Shown in pieces: positions 9,101-18,054 of a stretch of DNA of 64,000 nt. The notes under the pieces are model-generated. The model was not told the DNA's origin, searched no databases, and saw nothing but the letters and a program-made list of their open reading frames with translations. The stretch covers positions 124,001 through 188,000 of the forward strand of contig NZ_JACHMN010000003.1 of assembly GCF_014204945.1 (NCBI RefSeq), written 5' to 3'. The first letter of the stretch is position 1; each line of letters opens with the position of its first letter. The DNA comes from Allocatelliglobosispora scoriae. Its GTDB lineage: Bacteria > Actinomycetota > Actinomycetes > Mycobacteriales > Micromonosporaceae. The position numbers and the translations under genes are program-made.

Positions 9101-11665
9101 CTGAACCCGGGCTCCAACACCGTGTATGTGAAGGCCAAGGACGCAGCCGGCCGGCTGAGTGACCTGTCCGTGCTCGACATCACCGTCGTGTCGCTGCCGT
9201 CGCTGGTCGGATACGTCTTCGACGAGCAGGGCAACGCCATCGGCGGAGCGACGGTCACCCTGAACCCGGGCAACCGCACCACCACCTCGGCCGGGGACGG
9301 CTCGTTCGAGTTCACCAGCTTCCCGGCCGGCACCTACACCCTGTCCGCGATCTACGGCACGCACTGCGGGCTCAGCGGCAGCACGTCGATCACCGTCACC
9401 GACGACACCGGTGCCGACCTCGTCCTGTCTCCCACCGTCTCCGACGTCTACGGCTACGCGTGTGCCGCAGCCGGCGCGGGATCGTTCGTCGCCGGCACGG
9501 CCTCGGTGGCGCTGACGGGGGACAACGCGGTGGCGCAGGTGTCGACGCCGTTCACGTTCAACCACTACGGCAAGTCGGTGTCGACGGTCTGGATCGACTC
9601 GAACGGTGTCGCCTACACGGTCAACCCGGGCGTGTCGAACCCGGTTCCGGTGGCGATCCCGAACCGCAGCGCGCCGAGCGGCCTGATCGCGCCCTACTGG
9701 GCCGACCTGGTCCTCGACGGCTCGTCGGGTGTCTACACCGCCACGACGGGTTCGGCGCCGAACCGGACGTTCGTCATCGAGTGGCGCAACGCCGCGCTCA
9801 AGTCCGACACCACGAAGCGGCTCAGCTTCGAGGCTCTGATCGGCGAGAACGGCAGCGTCACCTACCGGTACTCCGGGATCGACAACGCGACCGAGGCCGG
9901 CATCGAGGCGATCGTCGGCATGGAGAGCGAGTTCGGTTCGGCGGGTACGTCGTACTCGTCGAAGGAGTCGGTGCTCGCCAACACCACCGAGGTCGTGTTC
10001 GCCTACCCGGAGACGCCGGTTCCGCTGCCGGTCTACACGATCTCCGGCACGGTGACCGCTGCCGGTGTCAACGCCGTCGGCGTCACGGTGACCCTGGATC
10101 CGCTGGGTCTGACCGCGGTGACCAACGCCTCCGGGTACTACCACTTCGACGGATTGCCCGAGGGCAATTACCACGTGACCGCGCAGCTGTGCCTCTCCTC
10201 GGGCGCGGCGAGCATCACGCTGACCGGCAACACCACGCAGAATTTCGCGTTGGCGCAGGTGGCAGACTCGTTCGGCTACACCTGTACCGTCCGCAGCCAG
10301 CCGTTCATCCCGGCCGATCAGCAGGTCGTCCAGCTCGCCGGTGACGACTTCACGACCCAGATCGCGTTCCCGTTCGTCGTGCCGCTCTACGGCGACTTCC
10401 GCAGCGGCGCCACGATCTCGACCAACGGGTACCTCGCCCTGGACGGCTCGACCGACGCCTTCCCCGGCAACCACGAGGCACCCATTCCCTCGACGAGCGG
10501 ACCCAACGGCGTCATCGCGCCGTTCTGGGACGACCTCATCGTGGACGGCTCCGCGAGCGTCCGCACCGCGGTGATCGGCACTGCGCCCAACCGCCAGTTC
10601 ATCATCGAGTGGCGCAACGTCACCCACTTCGACGACCAGTCGGTCCGCTTCTCCTTCGAGGTGATCCTCGGGGAGGACGGCGAGGTCTCCTTCGCCTATG
10701 CGGGCGGGCTCGACACGGACATCGAGAAGGGCTCCTCGGCCACGGTCGGCCTGGAGAACCTGCAGGGCACGTCGGGCCGGATCGTCTCCTACAACCAGCC
10801 GATCCTCCAGGAGGGCGAGGCGGTCGCCTTCGCCTACCCCGGCGGTGTCCCGACGCCGACCTCGACCCTGTCCGGTTCGGTACGCGTCAACGGCGCGATC
10901 GTGGCCGGCGGGGTGGACCTCGTGCTCGGCCCCGACCGGGCGACCACGATCTCCGACGCGTCGGGCAACTACCAGTTCACCAACCTCTTCCCGGGGACGT
11001 ACACCGTGACGGCGTACTACTGCGGCAAGAGCGCGACCGGCACGCTGACGATCGGCGCGTCGGGCACCCTGCCCCAGCTCAACGTGGCGGCGCAGGCGAG
11101 CGGGGCATACACCTGCTCGCAGGCGACGACGGCGTTCATCCCGGGCGACACGGCGTTCAGCCTCTCCGGTGACGACGTCTTCACCCAGGTGTCGACACCG
11201 TTCCCGGTGAGCCTCTACGGGCAGACGACCAGCAGCATCACGGTCAACTCGGACGGGGCGATCTTCATGAGCCCGACCTCCGGCATCAACATCGACAACC
11301 ACGCGGTCATCCCCAATGTCGCCGTGCCCAACGGATTCATCGCTCCCTTCTGGGACGACTTCTATCTGGACGGCTCCTCGGGGATGTACACGAAGACGAT
11401 CGGGTCGGCACCCAACCGCAAGTTCGTCGTCGAGTGGCGCAACGCGACCTTCTACAACGTGCCGGGCAACCCGCGCGTCTCCGTCGAGGTCATCTTCTCG
11501 GAGAACGGTCAGATCACCTTCAACTATGCCGGTCTGGACACCCTCCGGGAGGGCGGCTCGCTCGCCGTCCTCGGCCTGGAGAACTCCACCGGCACCGCCG
11601 GATTCAACCTCGGCTATCACGTGCCCGCCCTGGTCAGTGGGCGTGCCATCACCTTCACACCGTAA
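6104..11665 (+). CDS. Giant secreted DNRLRE / LamG protein with three tandem regulatory-like plus NIDO-like modules
   Basis: An 1853-aa secreted protein. The Arg-rich start plus LIGLMSLALTAAGGTWLP forms a signal peptide ending near AAAAPAAS. Residues about 300-490 match a DNRLRE domain (SYTDRSMLQMDLSAVK). Residues about 710-930 are a concanavalin-like LamG fold (FTVAAWVKINTAGATDQVAM; GRWTHLAATYEG). From about 1030 to the end, three tandem modules of about 270-280 residues each have a carboxypeptidase-regulatory-like beta domain (GSFEFTSFPAGTYTLSA) followed by a NIDO-like segment (GLIAPYWADLVLDGSSGVYT; RTFVIEWRN). No catalytic motif or sortase signal is seen. ATG 6104 follows a GGGGGAG site. 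The gene precedes the RHS gene by 81 bp and is probably co-transcribed. A surface or delivery role with the RHS protein is inferred. Confidence 0.82.
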   Translation: MLPARIKVNPQRTRRRRAPLIGLMSLALTAAGGTWLPQVAAAAPAASPFAVATANAKVGNKPIEVLSERTEWAQTFANPNGTFTLIENASPQRVRRADGSWASIDTNLHREADGTLSPGAALGGMRFSGGGSRTPMASMTVNGRVMRLWWPGTLPAPVVEGSTATYPNVLKDVDLKVTAEASQFIHVFVIKNRAAAADPAVRKIKLRTTFDGLRLRNGRAGALEAVDPSGTVFFTGASPLMWDSSGDAAGAENAVEARQAPVATSFDASSLTLAPNTKLLTDPKAVFPLHIDPPWAPATGSRLHHTVVRKTFPDQSNYDRFTGLGSNDDTTGVLRSGYNNSSGSYTDRSMLQMDLSAVKNARIGYAKVTLTHAWSGAGCASSGKGYWTDMHSLPYGFDGSTTWNTLWNKNDWGWGPILASTDVVHRYGESCGTDRVGFDVTGEVANRAAAADPNLWVGLRGRCETCANMYWRRFKPDFQVEIQYNRPPNAPDVRKIDGKPCTTGAGRPWVTAVSPMPDAMFYQSDPDSPSYQNTLWTELNWWELGTSTVHTIAGVERTANSEQTIRLDGPLVDGKSYAWQARTSDSIETGQLSAVCEFSYDASPPNNAVAPTALVYNGTTLTGGPGIADTFTFNPPTTKPEEVVGYAYAFGNVGGANGVQVDSVDAARKASVSIAPPADGTVTLYVWAKDRAARYSASPATFTFLVKPGGQAAKWDFEGADPKLDKSPFALNPLAAATTTAGRSDRTELPNKALSLTGSNYAETTGSPVQTKANNAVVNVATNASFTVAAWVKINTAGATDQVAMAVNAGNTAGITLGYGGSEGKWVARMAEQNVVSPTVKSSVSSAAPVTGRWTHLAATYEGTSKVLTLYVNGVAQTAAAPLATVFNATGKLSIGAQWTGSAYGRNLTGAVDDVAFYNTIITPSTIGDLARPLPPKATQLTANPVTVGTSVQVKFDSYSDTNVTKFPYNVNVPIFNPPTTPEATATAAAATVTVAGTSLNPGSNTVYVKAKDAAGRLSDLSVLDITVVSLPSLVGYVFDEQGNAIGGATVTLNPGNRTTTSAGDGSFEFTSFPAGTYTLSAIYGTHCGLSGSTSITVTDDTGADLVLSPTVSDVYGYACAAAGAGSFVAGTASVALTGDNAVAQVSTPFTFNHYGKSVSTVWIDSNGVAYTVNPGVSNPVPVAIPNRSAPSGLIAPYWADLVLDGSSGVYTATTGSAPNRTFVIEWRNAALKSDTTKRLSFEALIGENGSVTYRYSGIDNATEAGIEAIVGMESEFGSAGTSYSSKESVLANTTEVVFAYPETPVPLPVYTISGTVTAAGVNAVGVTVTLDPLGLTAVTNASGYYHFDGLPEGNYHVTAQLCLSSGAASITLTGNTTQNFALAQVADSFGYTCTVRSQPFIPADQQVVQLAGDDFTTQIAFPFVVPLYGDFRSGATISTNGYLALDGSTDAFPGNHEAPIPSTSGPNGVIAPFWDDLIVDGSASVRTAVIGTAPNRQFIIEWRNVTHFDDQSVRFSFEVILGEDGEVSFAYAGGLDTDIEKGSSATVGLENLQGTSGRIVSYNQPILQEGEAVAFAYPGGVPTPTSTLSGSVRVNGAIVAGGVDLVLGPDRATTISDASGNYQFTNLFPGTYTVTAYYCGKSATGTLTIGASGTLPQLNVAAQASGAYTCSQATTAFIPGDTAFSLSGDDVFTQVSTPFPVSLYGQTTSSITVNSDGAIFMSPTSGINIDNHAVIPNVAVPNGFIAPFWDDFYLDGSSGMYTKTIGSAPNRKFVVEWRNATFYNVPGNPRVSVEVIFSENGQITFNYAGLDTLREGGSLAVLGLENSTGTAGFNLGYHVPALVSGRAITFTP

Positions 11666-11746
11666 CGCTTCACCCGTGCCGGCGTCGTCCTCCACGGACG
11701 GCGCCGGCACCCCTTCCACACCCTTCCAACTAGCGGGGAGATCGAG

Positions 11747-14700
11747 TTGAGACGAAGGACAGGTTTGCGGGTGCGCCACGCGATAGCGCTGGTGTGCGTA
11801 CCCATGATGGTGTTGTCGGGGTGGAATTCGCCCGTCTTCGCGGCGAAGCCCAAGCCGTTTGCGCCACCGGCCGCGCAGAAGATCAAGCCGGTGCCGACGC
11901 GTGACGTTCCGCTGCTCGGCGGCGTGCGCGGCGGAGCGCTGGCCCAGGCCGATCGGCGGGCCGCGCCGGTCTGGCCGGCGGCGGGCAGCGCGGAGATCGC
12001 GCTGCCGTCCGGCAAGGCCGTGCAACTCGGCCTCGAATCCTCGTCGGTACGCCCACCGGGGCTCGCGGTCGCCGTCAGCCCGAGTGTCGGCGGTCCGGCA
12101 CGAGCGAAGGTGAAGGTGTTCGGGCGAGGTGAGGCCAAGGCGGCCGGGATCGACGGCGTGCTGGCACGGGTGGACTCCGCCGACGGCACCGGCAAGGGGT
12201 CGACGGTCGGTGTGAGCATCGACTACAGCGGGTTCGCGACGGCCTACGGCGCGGACTGGTCCTCCCGACTGCGGCTGGTGAGCCTCCCGGAGTGCGCGCT
12301 GACAACACCGGGCCGGCCGGAGTGCGCGTCGAAGCCGTTGGTGTCCAAGAACGACGTTTCGGCGAAGACGGTGTCGGCGGTCGTGCCCGTCGGTGGCCTG
12401 GTAGCGACCATGGCAGCGGCGGCGGGCGGTTCCGGCGACTACTCGGCGACCAAGCTCCAGGCCTCCTCGACCTGGTCGGCCGGTAGCAACACAGGTGGAT
12501 TTAACTGGACCTACCCGATGCGTACGCCTCCTTCAGTTGGGGGGCCCGCACCGAGCGTCTCACTGTCTTACTCGTCGCAATCCGTTGACGGGCAGATGGC
12601 GGCCAACAACAACCAGCCAGGCTGGGCCGGGACAGGGTTCGAGCTCGCTCCTGGTGGGTCGATTGAACGTAGCTACAAGGGCTGCGCCGATGACATGACC
12701 GGTGGAAACAACTCGGTCAAGACTGGTGATCTCTGTTGGGCCACGGACAACGCGATACTGTCGCTGGCCGGACATTCAGGGGAGTTGATCTACAATTCGA
12801 CCGAGAATCGCTGGCACCTGCGGGGCGACGACGGTTCGCGTGTCGAGCGAAGAACGAGCCCGAGCAACGGCGACAACGACAACGAGTACTGGGTTGTCAC
12901 GACCACCGAGGGCACGCAGTACTGGTTCGGCCGCAACAGGCTTCCGGGTTGGCAGTCTGGCAACCCCGAGACGAAGTCGACGTGGACGGAACCGGTCTTC
13001 GGTAACCACGCCGGGGAGCCCTGTTATGCCGCGACGTTCGCTGCATCGTCATGTACCCAGGCGTGGCGCTGGAACCTGGACTATGTGATCGACATGAACG
13101 GCAACACGATGTCGTTCTGGTACGAGACCGCGACGAACAAGTACGCCAAGAACCAGGTGACGACCAGTCCTGTCGACTACATCCGTGACGGTTGGCTGAC
13201 GAAGATCGAGTATGGAACGCGGTCGAGTAACGATCTCGCTACCGATCCCGGTCAGGCGGCCAGTGTAGATTCGATCTTCGCGGCAGCCGCCCCCATGGAG
13301 GTCGAGTTCACGGTCCTGGACCGGTGCCTGGCCAACTGCACGAACCATGATGCCGTGCACTGGACGGACACTCCATATGACCAGGAGTGCGCCGGCTCGC
13401 CATGTCCATTTATGAGTCCCACGTTCTGGTCGACGAAGCGGTTGAACCAGGTGATCACGAAGATCCGTGACGGTGCGGCCTACCGCATCGTGGAGACCTG
13501 GACTCTGAGTCACACCTACCCGGATCCGGGTGACACGACTCGCCGGCCGCTGGCGCTGAGCAAACTCGGACATTCAGGCGGAGCAGAGGCTGTCCCGGAC
13601 GTCGAGTTCTTTTATATCCAGAAGAACAACCGAGTTGTGGCCAACCCGTCCGAAGGCCGAGCGCCGATGAACTGGTTCCGGTTGTCCCAGATAAAGACCG
13701 AGACCGGAGCGACCATAACGGTGAGCTACTCGCCGGTCGACTGCGTCAACTCGACGAAGATGCCCAATGTGGCAGCGTTGCAGGACAACACGTACCGGTG
13801 CTACCCGGTGCGGTGGACGCCCGAGGGCGCGACGCAGCCAATCCTGGAGTTCTTCCACAAATACGTGGTGACGGCAGTCCGGGAGAAAGACAACACCGGC
13901 GGCGCTCCGCCGTTCGGCAGCCCAGAGATTCTCACCACCTACACCTACCCCACAGACGGCGCTGCCTGGCATTACACCGACGACAACGGGCTGACCAAGG
14001 AGGAGAACAGAACCTACTCGGTGTGGCGTGGCTATACGAGCGTCACCACCAACGTCGGTGATCAGAACCAGGGTGATCCGCTCTCGTCCACGGTGAACAC
14101 CTACTTCCGCGGGATGCATGGCGACAAGCTGCCGACCGGCACCCGCACGATCACGATTCCCGCCGTTGACATGAACGGAGACGGCGACACCGCCGATTCG
14201 GTAGATGCCCCGGCGGTGAATGATGAGGACGACTGGGCGGGCCAACTCCGGTCGAGCACTATTAAAAACGGCCCGGGCGGTGCCGAGATCTCCACCACCG
14301 TCTCCAAGCCCTGGCGTTCTGCGGCGACGGCGACACGCACTCTCAACGGTGTGACGGTTGACGCGAGGCATGTAGCAGTTGAGGAGACCCGGGAGCGGGT
14401 CAAACTCGACCATGCGCCATGGTGGCGGACCACGTCCACCCGCACTGAGTTCGACACTTACGGCATGCCGATCAGGGTCGATGATTACGGCGATGATTCC
14501 CTGGCCATAGATAATCAATGCACTGCGTCCACATATCTGCGTAACACCAAACCGTGGCTCCTGAGTACGGTAAAGGAGAACACGAAGTTTGCCTTAACCT
14601 GCGCTCAGGCAGTGGCAAATCCGGCCACTCTCACCGAAGCCGATGTGATATCCAATGTCCGTACGTCATTCGACGGCCAGCCATGGAACACGGCACCGGT

Positions 14701-17700
14701 CAAGGGGATGGCAACGCAGGCCGCCACGGCAGTGGCCTGGAGCGCGGGCACTCCCACAGACCAGGCGGTGACAACCAGGTCATACGACACGCACGGCCGA
14801 GTGATCGAGTCGATTGACGCGCTCAACCATAAGACGACTACGGCTTACACGCCGGCGACGGGCGGGCCGACGACCCAGACCGTGACGACGGATCCGATGT
14901 TGTTCACCACTACTAAGGTTATCGATCCGGCGTTCGGCCTGCCGACCAACATCACGGACACCAACGGCAAGAGCGGCGACCTGCTGTACGACGGTATGGG
15001 CAGGTTGACCAAGGTCTGGCTGCCGGGTCGGGACAAGCTCACAGAGACTGCGAATCTCTCCTTCTCCTACCTAGTGCGGAACGATGGCCCGGTTGTCGTG
15101 ACCTCCAGCAGGCTCAATGCAGTCGGTGGCTACTCCACCACCTACGCGCTGCTTGACGGACTGCTGCGTGACCGGCAGACGCAGGCTGTCTCTCCTTCGG
15201 GAGGCCGGATACTCACCGATGTCTTCTACGACAGTGCGGACCGGAAGGTACGTACCTTCGCCTCGTACTACGACAACCGTGGTGGTCCTGGCACGACTCT
15301 GGTCACGCCGCTGGATCGTCATGACGTACCCGAGCAGAATGTAACGGTCTACGACGGGGCCAGTCGGGTCACCGACGTCATCTTCGTGCCCTTCGACAAC
15401 GGGGAGAGGTGGCGCACGCACTCCGATTACACCGGCGACCGCACGGACGTTACTCCGCCTGCGGGTGGAACGAAGACATCCACGTTCACGGACGCACGGG
15501 GCAACGTGACTCTTCTGCGGCAGTACGACGAGCCCAACCTCGGTGACCAGGTCAATACCACCTACCTTTACAACCGCAAGAACCAGCTGGAGCGCATCAC
15601 CGACCACGCAACGAACTATTGGGAGTACACCTACTTCCTGTCCGGCCTGTCGAAGACCATGCGCGATCCGGACGCAGGAACACGCAGCTATCAATACGAT
15701 AAATTGGGTCAATTGACTTCAGAGACCGATGCGCTAGGCCAGAAGTTGGTCTATGACTATGACGACATCGGGCGGAAGAAGGGCCTCTATCTCACCAGCA
15801 AGTCCACCGCCAACAAACGCGCTACATGGACCTACGACACGGCCCTTTTCAGCGGCACCTCGACTCCGGCCAAGGGCTACCTCGCGGAGTCGACGCGGTG
15901 GACCAATGCGGGGACCCGTGCATACAAGACCACCGTGGTGGGATACACCGCGAACTATCAGTCGGCAGGTACCACGATCACGGTTCCTGCCGCCGAGACC
16001 GGCGTCGCCGGCTCATACACCTATCTCACTTCCTACCGTCCCGACGGCAGCCCCGGCACCTCCACCTATCCTGCGACGGGTGGATTGCCGGCGGAGGGCG
16101 TGACGCTCGACTACGAGCCCACAACGGGAATGCCCTTCGGCCTCGACACCATTCTCGGGGCAAGTGAATTCAGTCTCGTCTCCTCGACGGCCTACAACGC
16201 TCTGGCGCAGGTCGATCAGTACACCCTCTACACCGGTCGTTACTCCCTGACGGGGTCCAAGGTGTGGATGTCCTACCAGCGTCAACTCGAGACAGGACGG
16301 GTAACGGGCATAAGCACGAGCCGCGAGACAGGCACGCCCAGCACGCTCGCCGGTCTTGCCTACACGTACGACGATGCCGGCAACGTGAAGAGCATCTTCG
16401 ACACTGCGGTCGGTGACAATCAATGCTTCAAATACGACGCACTTCGTCGTCTGCGCGATGCATGGACACCGTTGACTGCGGTGTGCGGGTCGCCCGGCTC
16501 TGACACGCTGGGCGGACCGGCTCCCTACCGCACCAGGTGGGAGCTCAACACCATCGGCAATCGCACTCAGCAGGTGGAGTACCCGACTCCTGCTGGCGGG
16601 ACCTTGAAGACGACCAACTACACCTACCCGGCGGCGGGAGCCGATAGGCCTCACTCCGCAACCGGTACGACCGGCTCCGTCGTCGGGACGTACAAGTATG
16701 ATGCCGCCGGCAACACGACTTGTCGCCCCGTAGCGGCCGGCAATACCTGTCCCACGACTGGTACCACCAACAGTCAGATCTATACGTGGGATCCGGAAGG
16801 GCATGCGGCCACCAGCACAGACAGCACGGGATCGACCACCTACCTGTATGACGCTGATGGTAATCGGATTCTCAAGACAGATCCCGCTGGCAAGACGCTC
16901 TACCTTCCCAACCAGGAACTTCGATACACCACTTCGGGCGGAACTCAGAGTTGCATCCGCTACTACGAGTTCAACGGTACGACCATTGCGAGTCGTAACA
17001 GTACTGGCCTCTCCTGGCTGAGCGGCGACCACCACGGAACCGCCAGTATCGCGATCGATTCGGTGACGCAAGCGGTCGTAGTCCGCCGTCAGACGCCGTT
17101 CGGCAATGATCGGGGCTCGACCGTTAGCTGGCCTAACAGCAAGGGGTTTGTCGGCGGCACAATCGACAAACCTGGAGTGACCCATCTTGGCGCCCGAGAG
17201 TACGACGTGGCCCTGGGCAAGTTCATCAGTGTGGATCCTCTGTTCAACAAGGAAGATCCGCAGTCGATGAACAACTACGGGTATGCCGATCATAGTCCGA
17301 CTACCCTGAGCGATCCATCGGGTACCTGCATACCTGATGAAGACACAGGTCGATGCCTGAGTCCAAGACCGCGGGTCAATAGCGGTTCGAGCAACTCCGG
17401 CGGCACCGGCGGAGGCTCGGCAACTCCGTCAGGCAGCACTCTCAACACATCTGGTTGCAAGTCTGATAACTGTGTCAGTCAGAAATGGAACAGCGGTTGC
17501 AGTTTCAGCGCGAGCCTGTGCCTTTACGATCCCACTCCCACCCCAAGCCCGTGCTCTGTGACCGTCAACGGCAATGGCAACAGCGTGAGCTCGGACTGCC
17601 CCAACGTAACCATCAACGGAAACAACAATTGCGTTGGTACGAGCTGTCCGGCCCAGCCAACCTCTACCTCGGGTGATGGCACGCAGGGGCCGCCGCCTGA

Positions 17701-17992
17701 CCCGACTTTCTGGTCGGATCTTGGGGATGTCGCTAGGGGCGGTACCTCTTTCGGGGTTGCAGGGGCGGCTATCGGCTGCGTGGTAGGCGTGGAAGTCGGG
17801 TGCCTGCCGGGCGCAGGCGGTGGTCTGCTCATCGGAGAGGCTGTTGGAGCCGTCGTTGTTATTGGCGGCATCGTCTATCGAGATGTGTGGGGAGATGGGG
17901 TGACCAATCCGGTGATGCCGATCGTTGACGATGTTCAAGAGTGGGCAATCGGAAAGGTGGAAGGACTCTTCGACTCGATCTTCGGCAAGTGA
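11747..17992 (+). CDS. Secreted RHS/YD-repeat protein with an unrecognised C-terminal domain
   Basis: A 2081-aa protein from a TTG start with a GGGGAG site just upstream. An Arg-rich signal peptide (AIALVCVPMMVLSGW) ends near VFAAKPK. Residues about 250-320 carry the conserved opening of actinomycete RHS proteins (FNWTYPMRTPPSVGGPAPSV). YD repeats fill much of about 950-1800 (YDKLGQLTSETDALGQ; YDADGNRILKTD), ending in the RHS core (GAREYDVALGKFISVDPLF ... NNYGYADHS ... LSDPSG). RHS shells enclose a C-terminal effector. Here the last ~220 residues have a Ser/Gly linker, a Cys/Asn-rich stretch (NGNGNSVSSDCPNVTINGNN) and a Gly-zipper-like hydrophobic region (GAAIGCVVGVEVGCLPGAGG). I recognise no toxin family and no immunity gene follows. 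Bases after about 12.48 kb look less GC-rich than the first 700. Confidence 0.85.
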   Translation: MRRRTGLRVRHAIALVCVPMMVLSGWNSPVFAAKPKPFAPPAAQKIKPVPTRDVPLLGGVRGGALAQADRRAAPVWPAAGSAEIALPSGKAVQLGLESSSVRPPGLAVAVSPSVGGPARAKVKVFGRGEAKAAGIDGVLARVDSADGTGKGSTVGVSIDYSGFATAYGADWSSRLRLVSLPECALTTPGRPECASKPLVSKNDVSAKTVSAVVPVGGLVATMAAAAGGSGDYSATKLQASSTWSAGSNTGGFNWTYPMRTPPSVGGPAPSVSLSYSSQSVDGQMAANNNQPGWAGTGFELAPGGSIERSYKGCADDMTGGNNSVKTGDLCWATDNAILSLAGHSGELIYNSTENRWHLRGDDGSRVERRTSPSNGDNDNEYWVVTTTEGTQYWFGRNRLPGWQSGNPETKSTWTEPVFGNHAGEPCYAATFAASSCTQAWRWNLDYVIDMNGNTMSFWYETATNKYAKNQVTTSPVDYIRDGWLTKIEYGTRSSNDLATDPGQAASVDSIFAAAAPMEVEFTVLDRCLANCTNHDAVHWTDTPYDQECAGSPCPFMSPTFWSTKRLNQVITKIRDGAAYRIVETWTLSHTYPDPGDTTRRPLALSKLGHSGGAEAVPDVEFFYIQKNNRVVANPSEGRAPMNWFRLSQIKTETGATITVSYSPVDCVNSTKMPNVAALQDNTYRCYPVRWTPEGATQPILEFFHKYVVTAVREKDNTGGAPPFGSPEILTTYTYPTDGAAWHYTDDNGLTKEENRTYSVWRGYTSVTTNVGDQNQGDPLSSTVNTYFRGMHGDKLPTGTRTITIPAVDMNGDGDTADSVDAPAVNDEDDWAGQLRSSTIKNGPGGAEISTTVSKPWRSAATATRTLNGVTVDARHVAVEETRERVKLDHAPWWRTTSTRTEFDTYGMPIRVDDYGDDSLAIDNQCTASTYLRNTKPWLLSTVKENTKFALTCAQAVANPATLTEADVISNVRTSFDGQPWNTAPVKGMATQAATAVAWSAGTPTDQAVTTRSYDTHGRVIESIDALNHKTTTAYTPATGGPTTQTVTTDPMLFTTTKVIDPAFGLPTNITDTNGKSGDLLYDGMGRLTKVWLPGRDKLTETANLSFSYLVRNDGPVVVTSSRLNAVGGYSTTYALLDGLLRDRQTQAVSPSGGRILTDVFYDSADRKVRTFASYYDNRGGPGTTLVTPLDRHDVPEQNVTVYDGASRVTDVIFVPFDNGERWRTHSDYTGDRTDVTPPAGGTKTSTFTDARGNVTLLRQYDEPNLGDQVNTTYLYNRKNQLERITDHATNYWEYTYFLSGLSKTMRDPDAGTRSYQYDKLGQLTSETDALGQKLVYDYDDIGRKKGLYLTSKSTANKRATWTYDTALFSGTSTPAKGYLAESTRWTNAGTRAYKTTVVGYTANYQSAGTTITVPAAETGVAGSYTYLTSYRPDGSPGTSTYPATGGLPAEGVTLDYEPTTGMPFGLDTILGASEFSLVSSTAYNALAQVDQYTLYTGRYSLTGSKVWMSYQRQLETGRVTGISTSRETGTPSTLAGLAYTYDDAGNVKSIFDTAVGDNQCFKYDALRRLRDAWTPLTAVCGSPGSDTLGGPAPYRTRWELNTIGNRTQQVEYPTPAGGTLKTTNYTYPAAGADRPHSATGTTGSVVGTYKYDAAGNTTCRPVAAGNTCPTTGTTNSQIYTWDPEGHAATSTDSTGSTTYLYDADGNRILKTDPAGKTLYLPNQELRYTTSGGTQSCIRYYEFNGTTIASRNSTGLSWLSGDHHGTASIAIDSVTQAVVVRRQTPFGNDRGSTVSWPNSKGFVGGTIDKPGVTHLGAREYDVALGKFISVDPLFNKEDPQSMNNYGYADHSPTTLSDPSGTCIPDEDTGRCLSPRPRVNSGSSNSGGTGGGSATPSGSTLNTSGCKSDNCVSQKWNSGCSFSASLCLYDPTPTPSPCSVTVNGNGNSVSSDCPNVTINGNNNCVGTSCPAQPTSTSGDGTQGPPPDPTFWSDLGDVARGGTSFGVAGAAIGCVVGVEVGCLPGAGGGLLIGEAVGAVVVIGGIVYRDVWGDGVTNPVMPIVDDVQEWAIGKVEGLFDSIFGK

Positions 17993-17994
17993 AT

Positions 17995-18033
17995 TGGAGC
18001 TGGCGCGGGTCCTCAAGACCCGCGCCAGCTCCA
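17995..18033. terminator. Bidirectional hairpin terminator between RHS gene and nrdB
   Basis: A perfect 17-bp stem (17995-18011 with 18017-18033) with loop CTCAA begins 3 bases after the RHS stop and lies just downstream of the converging nrdB gene. The long GC-rich stem without a T-tract is usual for actinomycete terminators. Confidence 0.8.
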
Positions 18034-18054
18034 CACCTCGTCCACTTACGGTGG

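Noticed and set aside
6176-12025. A very long open frame on the minus strand across the giant secreted-protein gene
   Set aside because: It is antisense to the DNRLRE/LamG gene, whose plus-strand product has a signal peptide and recognisable domains. Its own product is Arg/Val/Asp-rich and without any recognisable motif, as expected of a high-GC shadow frame.
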